NCBI GenBank assembly: GCA_002353835.1
Contig: DEKL01000094.1
Span: forward strand, 2,008-14,844
Reading direction: 5' to 3'
Origin: Alphaproteobacteria bacterium UBA2723
GTDB lineage: Bacteria > Pseudomonadota > Alphaproteobacteria > RF32 > CAG-239
Length of the DNA stretch: 12,837 bases
Numbering within the stretch: the stretch's first letter is position 1; each line of letters begins with the position of its first letter. Below the pieces are notes generated by a model that saw only the letters and a program-made list of their open reading frames with translations, did not search any database and had not been told where the DNA came from. Both the position numbers and the translations under genes were made by a program. Of the stretch, positions 6,840 through 12,157 are shown piece after piece.

Positions 6840-8336
6840 ATGGCAAATAAACAACGTATTCCGTCGGTTAATCTCGGCGGGGCTAATCTTAAAGAAAATA
6901 TCAGAACAACGTCAGTTTTAACAGATGTTAAAAGCGTTGCTGATGAGAACGATTTTTCGCTTTGGAAAACGGCGGTTGATGTCGGGCATAATTATCTTTC
7001 AGCACGGTATAAATTAGAACAGAAAAATCTTAAACTTAAAGCGGCGGCAACACTTGGAATTTATCAAAACGAGCTTTCTGAAACAACATCATTGAAAGAT
7101 TTTGACGAGCTTTGCTTAAATAGTGCGGCGCGGTTTGAAAAAGATGTTAAAGAAGAAAACGGCGGTGATGATTTTTGGTGTGAATGCGGGGCGGAAATGC
7201 TTGCCGATTATCAAACAAATGCGGCGGCGTTACGGGAAGATAAAGAGCGCGAATTCGGCAGAAATTGTTTGGATAATATGCTTGCGGACAGTGAAAATAT
7301 TTTTGCCAATGCGACAATTCCGGAAACTTATTCTCTTTTAAAACAAAGTCTTGATGAAATTGATACTTCGCCTTTTTTAGAAGATGAGCAAAGAAATGAC
7401 TATCGGGAGCATTATCTTAAAACCGCAGTTCTTAATATGGCGCTTACTTCTCCGCTTAATGCGAAAAAGGCTCTAAAAGAATATTTGGCTGATGATGCGG
7501 ACTTAAAACAACAAATTGAGGAAACCGAAAAATTGGCGCAACTTGGCAGAGAAAAGGCTCTTAATGATAAACAACGCCAAAATGCGCTGAACGGGTTAAC
7601 CGAAGCTTGCGCTTTGTGGCAGAAAAAAGAGGAGGGGGTTATCAATGAGGCACAGTATTATGTTTTAACTGCCGGCAAAGATAAGGTTTTTGATGAGGCT
7701 GAAAATAATGATAATGCTATTGTTGATGCCTATCGCTTTGTTAAGAGCTTAAACAATAAAGAAAATTTCGCAACCGATGATTTGAAAGCGGCAACCGTTA
7801 ATTTGGCGCTTGCTTATAAACAGGGTAAACTCGGATTAGATGAAACGTCGGCTTTGCAAAACCAGTTGTTACTTTCTACACAGGATAAAACTAAAGCAAA
7901 GCTTTTGTTTGATAAAACGCCGGATATCTTGGCTGATAAGATTTTGACCGAAGATACGTCCAGCAATTTGCCGGAAGCAAAAATTTTTATGGAAGAAAAG
8001 GCAAAAACCGCATTTGAAATTTATGATACCTATTATACCGAAAAAACAACACTTGCTGATGATTTCGTAAAATCCGGCGGGGTAATGACAGCAGGGGTGT
8101 TAAAAAAACTCTCTCGTGATGCGCTTAACAATGTGTATCAGATGTTCGGATTTGCCGAAACTAAAGATGTTTATTCTTTTGAAGAATTAAACCAAATGCT
8201 GAATGATGTTGCCTCGGTTGAGGCTAAAAAACGTATCTGGCAGAAATTTGCCGAGGAGGCACCTTATGCGCAAGAGAAAAAGGTGCTGATGGCTAAATTG
8301 GTCAAAAATGCCGTAAAAACTTCCGCTTTGGTTTGA
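6840..8336 (+). CDS. Large helical internal virion-like protein (T7 gp15/gp16 position)
   Basis: Encodes 498 residues. I favour ATG 6840 because GGAG (6829-6832) is then seven bases away; TTG 6834 and ATG 6837 are in frame but crowded. The protein is charged, nearly all-helical and has no signal peptide: 'LEQKNLKLKAAATLGIYQNEL', many Glu/Lys/Ala heptad-like stretches (DLKQQIEETEKLAQLGREKALNDKQ), and repeated 'LNA...AL.EYL' segments. Virion core proteins with such repeating helical domains follow gp14-like proteins in podoviruses. It is shorter than the T7 proteins (gp15 is about 750 residues) and no lytic transglycosylase motif is visible. I infer the role from position and fold type only. 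Tail fibre and lysis genes that might be expected after it are absent here. Confidence 0.55.
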   Translation: MANKQRIPSVNLGGANLKENIRTTSVLTDVKSVADENDFSLWKTAVDVGHNYLSARYKLEQKNLKLKAAATLGIYQNELSETTSLKDFDELCLNSAARFEKDVKEENGGDDFWCECGAEMLADYQTNAAALREDKEREFGRNCLDNMLADSENIFANATIPETYSLLKQSLDEIDTSPFLEDEQRNDYREHYLKTAVLNMALTSPLNAKKALKEYLADDADLKQQIEETEKLAQLGREKALNDKQRQNALNGLTEACALWQKKEEGVINEAQYYVLTAGKDKVFDEAENNDNAIVDAYRFVKSLNNKENFATDDLKAATVNLALAYKQGKLGLDETSALQNQLLLSTQDKTKAKLLFDKTPDILADKILTEDTSSNLPEAKIFMEEKAKTAFEIYDTYYTEKTTLADDFVKSGGVMTAGVLKKLSRDALNNVYQMFGFAETKDVYSFEELNQMLNDVASVEAKKRIWQKFAEEAPYAQEKKVLMAKLVKNAVKTSALV

Positions 8337-8353
8337 TTATTTTAAAAAAGCTG

Positions 8354-8382
8354 TTGCAAAAATATTGTGCCGTTCTTATAAT
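8354..8382 (+). promoter_or_regulatory. Sigma-70 type promoter for the gene at 8419
   Basis: TTGCAA (8354-8359), 17-bp spacer, perfect TATAAT (8377-8382), 36 bases before the chosen start. A strong housekeeping-type promoter right after the last phage-like gene suggests that the gene at 8419 is expressed independently of the prophage late operon and marks a change of transcription unit. Confidence 0.7.
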
Positions 8383-8418
8383 GCGTCTTAATATGTGTTT
8401 ATGACGGAGTGTCTTGTG

Positions 8419-9183
8419 ATGAGTGATAATGAGATCGCAAAAATTAAAGAATGGAACAAAGTACAATTGCTGACAGTAGCTTTGGTGTGTTTGGCCGTGC
8501 TCGGGGCAGTTAGGGAGTATTTCCATATTTCAACACCTTCTGATGAAGCGGTCTTGGTTTATCACTTCGGGGGAGATAATGTACAGCCGGTGATGGAAAT
8601 TAAAGCACCGGAGCCACAGCCTCAACCTGAAGCAGAGCCACAACCACAGCCTGAAGCAGAGCCTCAACCACAGTCCGAAGCCGTGCCGGTGGATAATAAT
8701 GCTAACGCATTGCCGGAATTTTTGGACTATATGCACGAAATGCAAGAAAAAGCGGCGACTATCACTTTTGACGGCACAGTGCTGGATAAAATTCATCAGA
8801 GCGAAAATGTTGCTCAACCCGAACCGCAACCGGTGGCTGAGGAACATAATGCCGAAAATGCACAGCCCGCACCGACGGTTGTAAAAGAGGAAAATGCTGC
8901 GGTTGCTACGCCTGACGAGGCTTCTGTTATTGAAAAGGCAAAAACAGATGTCATCAATAATGTTTTGGATAATGTGGACCAAATCGTTGCCGATAGCGCG
9001 ACTTTGTCAGAAAATGAACAGATGCAGGATGATGATGATGCGGCAATAGCCGAATATATCAACCGAGAGCAGGAAGCCGAGGATGCTGCACGTCAACAGA
9101 TGAGCGAAGAACTCGGGGCAGTTGATGGCGAAGATGAAAATGCACCGATTGTCCTGCTTCCGGGCGTGTTAGACCAACAATAA
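8419..9183 (+). CDS. Single-pass membrane protein with Pro/Glu/Gln-rich stalk, unknown function
   Basis: Encodes 254 residues from ATG 8419 (GGAG at 8406-8409, nine bases away); in-frame GTG 8395 and ATG 8401 are alternatives. A charged cytoplasmic N-terminus precedes one membrane helix (about 15-31, KVQLLTVALVCLAVLGAV). After residue 60 comes a repeat-rich linker with 'EAEPQPQP' units (64-88) like the periplasm-spanning stretch of TonB-type proteins, then a second P/Q/E patch, a helical, very acidic region (SENEQMQDDDDAAIAEYINREQEAEDAARQQ) and a hydrophobic end (APIVLLPGVLDQQ). No recognised domain and no TonB C-terminal domain. It would be anchored in the inner membrane and reach into the periplasm. 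Its own promoter and position beside a tRNA suggest a chromosomal gene, but a late phage gene such as a spanin-like protein cannot be excluded. Confidence 0.65.
   Translation: MSDNEIAKIKEWNKVQLLTVALVCLAVLGAVREYFHISTPSDEAVLVYHFGGDNVQPVMEIKAPEPQPQPEAEPQPQPEAEPQPQSEAVPVDNNANALPEFLDYMHEMQEKAATITFDGTVLDKIHQSENVAQPEPQPVAEEHNAENAQPAPTVVKEENAAVATPDEASVIEKAKTDVINNVLDNVDQIVADSATLSENEQMQDDDDAAIAEYINREQEAEDAARQQMSEELGAVDGEDENAPIVLLPGVLDQQ
8611..8681 (+). repeat. In-gene tandem repeat, 24-bp unit, Pro/Gln/Glu coding
   Basis: About two and a half to three copies of a 24-base unit (of the form CCTGAAGCAGAGCCACAACC...) encode repeats of PEAEPQPQ. The copies differ at silent positions (CCA/CCT, CAA/CAG), so the peptide repeat is kept while the DNA drifts. 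Copy number is likely to vary among strains. Confidence 0.8.
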
Positions 9184-9261
9184 TTCAATAGGCTAAACTG
9201 TTGTATTTGTTATTTCTTTTTGAAAAGTTGGATTTTTTTTCAAAAAAATGCAAAAGATTTG

Positions 9262-9290
9262 TTGACTTATTTATTTTTTCTCTATATAAA
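9262..9290 (+). promoter_or_regulatory. Promoter of tRNA-Glu
   Basis: TTGACT (9262-9267), 17-bp spacer, TATAAA (9285-9290), with a GC-bearing stretch (TGCGC) just downstream and the tRNA 5' end 17 bases after the -10. Near-consensus spacing and sequence make this a good stable-RNA promoter. Confidence 0.75.
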
Positions 9291-9307
9291 TGCGCTAGTC
9301 AACCGTT

Positions 9308-9382
9308 GGTCCCATCGTCTAATGGTTAGGACATCGCCCTTTCACGGCGGTAATATGGGTTCAAATCCCGTTGGGATCACCA
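9308..9382 (+). tRNA. tRNA-Glu (anticodon UUC)
   Basis: A 75-base gene with encoded CCA. The acceptor GGTCCCA (9308-9314) pairs with TGGGATC (9372-9378), including one G/T pair. The anticodon stem TCGCC/GGCGG encloses loop CTTTCAC with anticodon TTC at 9341-9343. The T-arm ATGGG-TTCAAAT-CCCGT is regular and the D-arm has the AATGGTTAGGAC form usual in tRNA-Glu. It has its own promoter (9262-9290) and terminator (9391-9424). Its 3' end is repeated 388 bases downstream, marking it as an integration target. Confidence 0.95.
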
Positions 9383-9384
9383 AT
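9368..9384 (+). repeat. att-like core, copy 1 (3' end of tRNA-Glu)
   Basis: The 17 bases CCGTTGGGATCACCAAT comprise the last 15 bases of the tRNA plus two following bases. They recur exactly at 9756-9772 in the same orientation. Direct repeats of a tRNA 3' end are the usual trace of a tyrosine-integrase attachment site. Confidence 0.7.
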
Positions 9385-9390
9385 AAAAAT

Positions 9391-9424
9391 AAAGCCCCTA
9401 TCCTTGTGGTAGGGGCTTTTTTTT
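9391..9424 (+). terminator. Terminator of tRNA-Glu
   Basis: AAAGCCCCTA (9391-9400) pairs with TAGGGGCTTT (9410-9419) around a 9-base loop, followed by a T-run to 9424. Strong GC core and T-tract, 8 bases after the tRNA end. Confidence 0.9.
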
Positions 9425-9755
9425 ATTTGACGAAGTCAGTGGGGATTTGAACACATGGTAATGGGTTTAACTACAAGCGAAAGGCGGGCGGGAGAACGCC
9501 GGTGAGCGATAGCGAATGAGCGCAGTGCGGCCGAGGATTTGCGTTAGCAAACCGGAGGTCAATCCCGTTGAGCCGAAGGCTTTTTTGTGAGATAAAATAA
9601 TGTCACCCCCTTTGTCAACTGCGTTGACACCTTGCTTGCTTCGTAAGTGTTGCGTTTGTGCGCAACACTAACTACGCTTCGGTCAAGCCAGTTGTAACGT
9701 TTGCTCTTAGCAAACTAACAACTGCTATAGCTTTCGGAAATAAATTTCCTGCAAG
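9425..9755. other. Non-coding, hairpin-rich DNA between the two att-like repeats
   Basis: I see no gene in this stretch. It contains an inverted T-arm fragment (GGGATTTGAAC, 9442-9452), a GC-rich imperfect-palindrome stretch (9480-9560), a partial T-arm copy (AATCCCGTTG, 9561-9570) followed by a small AGCC-GAA-GGCT hairpin with T-run (about 9571-9587), and then at least four short perfect hairpins in a row: GTCAAC-TGC-GTTGAC; AGTGTTGCG with CGCAACACT (loop TTTGTG); GTTTGC-TCTTA-GCAAAC nested within AGTTGT/ACAACT; and GGAAAT-AA-ATTTCC (9737-9750). It could be a decayed mini-element, an extragenic repeat family or a structured RNA. Confidence 0.6.
9635..9672 (+). repeat. 38-bp direct repeat with internal hairpin, copy 1
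   Basis: A 38-base sequence from CTTGCTTCG to CACTAAC recurs without a mismatch at 9860-9897. It contains a 9-bp stem (AGTGTTGCG/CGCAACACT) with loop TTTGTG. In this copy a further TACG downstream can pair with CGTA to lengthen the stem. Confidence 0.85.
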
Positions 9756-9772
9756 CCGTTGGGATCACCAAT
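9756..9772 (+). repeat. att-like core, copy 2
   Basis: Exact 17-base copy of 9368-9384 (3' end of tRNA-Glu), 388 bases downstream and in the same orientation, without the rest of the tRNA. If these are attachment sites, the DNA between is what remains of an integrated element; it holds no integrase. The boundary then falls just before cassette 2. Confidence 0.65.
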
Positions 9773-9819
9773 GCAAAACTCCTCGTTAAGAGGAGTTTTT
9801 TTTATGCATTGGTGACCCA
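9760..9819. repeat. Inverted repeat built from the att-like core around a terminator
   Basis: TGGGATCACCAATGCA (9760-9775) and TGCATTGGTGACCCA (9805-9819) are inverted copies with one extra A in the left arm. The left arm is part of the second tRNA-3'-end copy. Between them lies a terminator hairpin (9777-9803). The arrangement looks like a tRNA-end sequence copied in reverse, or like binding arms for a recombinase. Confidence 0.6.
9777..9803 (+). terminator. Strong intrinsic terminator upstream of cassette 2
   Basis: AACTCCTC (9777-9784), loop GTTAA, GAGGAGTT (9790-9797), then T-run to 9803. The A-run before the 5' arm also lets it work on the opposite strand. It insulates cassette 2 from tRNA-side transcription. 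Confidence 0.85.
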
Positions 9820-9859
9820 GGGGTGCGAGGCGCACCTCCAATATTTAGGGTTCAAATGT

Positions 9860-9897
9860 CTTGCTTCGTAAGTGTTGCGTTTGTGCGCAACACTAAC
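9860..9897 (+). repeat. 38-bp direct repeat with internal hairpin, copy 2
   Basis: Exact second copy of 9635-9672. It ends 14 bases before the cassette 2 leader. Just before it lies GGGTTCAAAT (9848-9857), identical to ten bases of the tRNA-Glu T-arm (9357-9366). Confidence 0.85.
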
Positions 9898-9905
9898 GTG
9901 AACGT

Positions 9906-9947
9906 ACTTGAATAATTTGGTTTAATTTTTAATTTAGGAGAAAGAAA
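9906..9947 (+). promoter_or_regulatory. Leader of cassette 2, shared with cassette 1
   Basis: Bases 9911-9950 match 5203-5242 at 35 of 40 positions without gaps, through AATAATTT, TTTAATTTTT, TTTAGGAGAAA and the ATG; ACTTG (9906-9910) precedes it here too. AGGAG is at 9936-9940, seven bases before the start. No convincing -35/-10 pair is visible inside it. Confidence 0.6.
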
Positions 9948-10337
9948 ATGCCTAGATATGGTGATAAAACACAAAAGGAACTTGATAGTTATATTAAGGA
10001 TTATAAGCTACCGGTTGGACGTGTGCGAACTGGTCTTGTGGCGCCGATTAAGGATTTGAGTCGTAATTATTTTACAATGAAAGAAAAACAATTGGATCCA
10101 AGCGATCATTTTTTTCATTGTAAGGCTAATTATGAGGCTGCTTCAAGAGGAGCATATGGAGAAACAGTTGCCGAAAAACTTGGTTATTTGAAAGAGAACT
10201 TTGATGTGTTGGTTAAAGGTGACAGCAGGGAAGCTTCAGAAACTGATTTAAGGGCAAATGCAAGAGGTCGTGCAGGCGCAAGAGCAGGAAAAACTTTGCA
10301 AGAGACATGTCCAACGCATCATACAAAATATAAATAA
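9948..10337 (+). CDS. Serum amyloid A-like small protein, first gene of cassette 2
   Basis: Encodes 129 residues from ATG 9948 with AGGAG seven bases upstream. Residues 52-68 (SDHFFHCKANYEAASRG) closely resemble the serum amyloid A signature as I remember it (SDKYFHARGNYDAAKRG); then 'A...L..LKENFD' (75-86) and 'ETDLRANARGRAGARAGK' (98-115) parallel SAA's 'ISDARENIQ' and 'DQAANEWGRSG'. Cysteines at 58 and 121 and the CPTHHTKYK end fit bacterial members, which tend to carry such residues. No signal peptide or membrane helix. In vertebrates SAA binds lipid, retinol and lipoprotein; the role in bacteria is unclear and some may be toxin-tip domains. Six of 10 arginines are AGA/AGG. Twelve bases separate it from a membrane protein gene. 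Confidence 0.6.
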   Translation: MPRYGDKTQKELDSYIKDYKLPVGRVRTGLVAPIKDLSRNYFTMKEKQLDPSDHFFHCKANYEAASRGAYGETVAEKLGYLKENFDVLVKGDSREASETDLRANARGRAGARAGKTLQETCPTHHTKYK

Positions 10338-10349
10338 ATCGGAGGTATA

Positions 10350-10742
10350 ATGAGCAAACAAGCTTTTGTTATTTTTAGAGCAATGACCGTTTTTATAACA
10401 ATGGTTGTCTTTTTATTCTTACTTCTTTTTATGGTGATGGATTTTGTTATTGTATTTCCAATGAACAAATATCTTTTAGTGCTCTATGGTGCAGTAATGC
10501 TTGTTTGCTTATTTTCTCTGTTGGGAACGATGTTTATAAAATTACGTAAAGTTTGTTATGTCGTATTTGTTATAAGTTTTATGCTTTATTTAGCAATGTA
10601 TCATTTTAGTGAGGCAATTGCTGATGAACATGGTGCAGATAGATGTTTAGATAGTGGAAATGGTGTTTGGGACTATCAGGAGCACCGTTGTAGAACTGAT
10701 TGCTGGCATTGGAGTTGGGAAACAGGCTGTGAAAAAAAATGA
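10350..10742 (+). CDS. Three-helix membrane protein with cysteine-rich tail, second gene of cassette 2
   Basis: Encodes 130 residues; GGAGG (10341-10345) in the context GGAGGTATA-ATG resembles the ribosome site of the second gene of cassette 1. Helices lie at about residues 9-35, 41-62 and 68-87 with basic residues between helices 2 and 3 (KLRK). That places the tail (88-130) outside the cytoplasm if the basic loop is inside. The tail has four cysteines (99, 114, 118, 127) in 'CLDSGNGVWDYQEHRCRTDCWHW...GC', able to make two disulfides in the periplasm. I recall 'CLDxGGxWDY...CR' tails in assorted small envelope and immunity-like proteins, but do not know the function. Likely expressed with the SAA-like gene; an immunity or receptor-blocking partner is possible. 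Confidence 0.65.
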   Translation: MSKQAFVIFRAMTVFITMVVFLFLLLFMVMDFVIVFPMNKYLLVLYGAVMLVCLFSLLGTMFIKLRKVCYVVFVISFMLYLAMYHFSEAIADEHGADRCLDSGNGVWDYQEHRCRTDCWHWSWETGCEKK

Positions 10743-10827
10743 TTTTGTTTGGTCATTGTTAATATCGGTGAAGAAATCTATGTGGCAAGGGGATTACTAT
10801 GGCGGAAAAGGCTTTTGTTGAATCTTG

Positions 10828-10855
10828 TTGTCTTTTTTTAATTTTGTGCTAAGAT
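10828..10855 (+). promoter_or_regulatory. Possible promoter of the phospholipase C-like gene
   Basis: TTGTCT (10828-10833), 16-bp spacer, TAAGAT (10850-10855), 33 bases before the start at 10889. Both boxes are imperfect. It would separate this gene from cassette 2, where no terminator is evident. Confidence 0.4.
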
Positions 10856-10888
10856 GAGGGTATGTTTTGATTTTGTAAAGAGCGTACA

Positions 10889-12094
10889 ATGCCCAGAGAT
10901 GTGACACATATCATTTTAGCTGATGAGGCGGCGGAAATTATCAATGATAAGGATATTGGTGATAATCCTGAAGCGTTTCATATGGGCTGTATTGCTGATG
11001 ATTCTTTTCTTTATACGATGTCTCCGAAGTTGTCATCCAGATTGCACGGGATGTTTCGTGATGATACGCGTGCCATTGTATTGGAAATGGCTGATGAATT
11101 AAAAAAAGAAAATGAGCCGCTTAAAAAGGCGGAAAAAAAAGCTTTTATTGCCGGATATGTTTGCCATATGGCGGCTGATTGTACTTTTCATCCCTTAATT
11201 TACAGTATTTCCGGTTCGCATTTTAATGCATCATCTAAGCGTGAAGCGGAAATTTCCAAGGCTTGCCATCGTTGTGCGGAAACATGGCTTGATATGTATT
11301 TTTTACGCGCCAAAAATTTAACTTTTAAGAATTTCAGACCGTTTCGTAAAATTATCAAACGTGTTGCCATGCGGGTGCGCATTGATGATTTCTTTACGGA
11401 TTGTGTGCAAAGAGTTTTGAAAGCCAAAAAATATACATGGGGGGATAATTTTGACCTGCAATCGCAGTTTCATAACGGTATGACGCGCCAACTTTTTGTT
11501 GATAAGGTAACACAAAGCCAAACTATCGGTAAAATGTTGCGCAAGCTTGATACGTTTTTTAACGGTAAACTGAAGTTATATACCTCGGGTTTTTATAATG
11601 TTAACGGCGAAGTACCGCAACTTTTAACCAAAGGGTCGTTTGTTCATCCCGTGACCGGGGAAAAAATTGATAAATCGCTTGGCGATTTAAGGCACGATGC
11701 GGTTCAAACCTCAGTTAAATTTATTAAAGCGGTTGATGAATACATTAAATCCGGAGATAAAGAGGTCTTTTTACAATCTGTTCCCAATATCAATTTGGAT
11801 ACCGGCATTGAAAATACCGGACGTGAGGCATTGAAAAATAAAATGGCACCGGGGGTGTTTGCCATGATGACAGGGGAAAGGAAAAAAGCTAAAAAGGCGA
11901 TGAAAGAGGATAGTTTGCGTACTCAGAAATCAATAAAAAAGGAGAAAAAGCAAACTGTCAGTCCGGTGGTTATTAAACCTCAATTTAAGCCTGAGCCGAT
12001 AAGCAAAGAAAAAGAACGGCTTAAAAATCCGATGTCGGAAGATAACATTTCACTTCAAACGAGGCAGAAAAAATCTTTTAATGAACGGATTTAA
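10889..12094 (+). CDS. Zinc-dependent phospholipase C-like protein
   Basis: Encodes 401 residues. The N-terminal 135 residues carry the ligand pattern of the zinc-dependent phospholipase C family: H7 (DVTHIILA), H31 and D37/D38 (FHMGCIADDSF), H53 (LHG), the signature GYVCHMAADCTFHP (H93, D97, H101), H111, H127 and E131/D135 (HRCAETWLDMYF). These would hold the zinc ions that cleave phospholipid headgroups. No signal peptide is visible, unlike secreted clostridial enzymes, so it may act in the cytoplasm on unknown substrates. The middle is helical; the end (about 330-401) is lysine-rich and probably disordered (KKAKKAMKEDSLRTQKSIKKEKK). The start has a weak ribosome site (AAAGAG). Codon use (CGT/CGC) resembles the phage and chromosomal genes, not the cassettes. 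Family fairly sure; substrate unknown. Confidence 0.75.
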   Translation: MPRDVTHIILADEAAEIINDKDIGDNPEAFHMGCIADDSFLYTMSPKLSSRLHGMFRDDTRAIVLEMADELKKENEPLKKAEKKAFIAGYVCHMAADCTFHPLIYSISGSHFNASSKREAEISKACHRCAETWLDMYFLRAKNLTFKNFRPFRKIIKRVAMRVRIDDFFTDCVQRVLKAKKYTWGDNFDLQSQFHNGMTRQLFVDKVTQSQTIGKMLRKLDTFFNGKLKLYTSGFYNVNGEVPQLLTKGSFVHPVTGEKIDKSLGDLRHDAVQTSVKFIKAVDEYIKSGDKEVFLQSVPNINLDTGIENTGREALKNKMAPGVFAMMTGERKKAKKAMKEDSLRTQKSIKKEKKQTVSPVVIKPQFKPEPISKEKERLKNPMSEDNISLQTRQKKSFNERI

Positions 12095-12101
12095 AAAACT
12101 G

Positions 12102-12129
12102 TTTACTTTTATTTATAATCGCGTATAGT
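12102..12129 (+). promoter_or_regulatory. Possible promoter of the serine dehydratase gene
   Basis: TTTACT (12102-12107), 16-bp spacer, TATAGT (12124-12129), 28 bases before the start codon, giving a short 5' leader that would begin close to the ribosome-site hairpin. Confidence 0.45.
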
Positions 12130-12133
12130 TTTG

Positions 12134-12150
12134 CCTAATTTTATTAGGAG
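12134..12150 (+). promoter_or_regulatory. Hairpin covering the serine dehydratase Shine-Dalgarno
   Basis: CCTAAT (12134-12139), loop TTT, ATTAGG (12143-12148): a 6-bp stem whose 3' arm holds most of the AGGAG ribosome site (12146-12150), seven bases before the ATG. The stem is short and AT-rich, so it could modestly restrain initiation, for example in a temperature-sensitive way, or be coincidence. Confidence 0.4.
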
Positions 12151-12157
12151 TGATGAT

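Noticed and set aside
8611..8681. Variable repeat of a diversity-generating retroelement (suggested by the BPP-1-like capsid)
   Set aside because: The repeats are a simple Pro/Gln/Glu linker with silent changes; no reverse transcriptase, template repeat or C-type lectin target is visible.
8530..8982. Minus-strand frame of 150 codons opposite the stalk protein
   Set aside because: Arises from the antisense of the Pro/Gln/Glu repeats (reads as Leu/Arg/Trp repeats); low-complexity artefact.
9217..9246. Inverted repeat TTTTTGAAAA / TTTTCAAAAA after the stalk protein gene, as a terminator
   Set aside because: Stem is entirely A/T apart from one G-C pair and no T-run follows; too weak to call.
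9220..9450. Open frame of 76 codons across the tRNA-Glu gene and its terminator
   Set aside because: It translates the tRNA and terminator sequence; no ribosome site, and such frames over tRNAs are common artefacts.
9635..9897. CRISPR array, given repeated hairpin-forming units
   Set aside because: Only two copies, 187 bases between them, no regular spacers and no cas genes.
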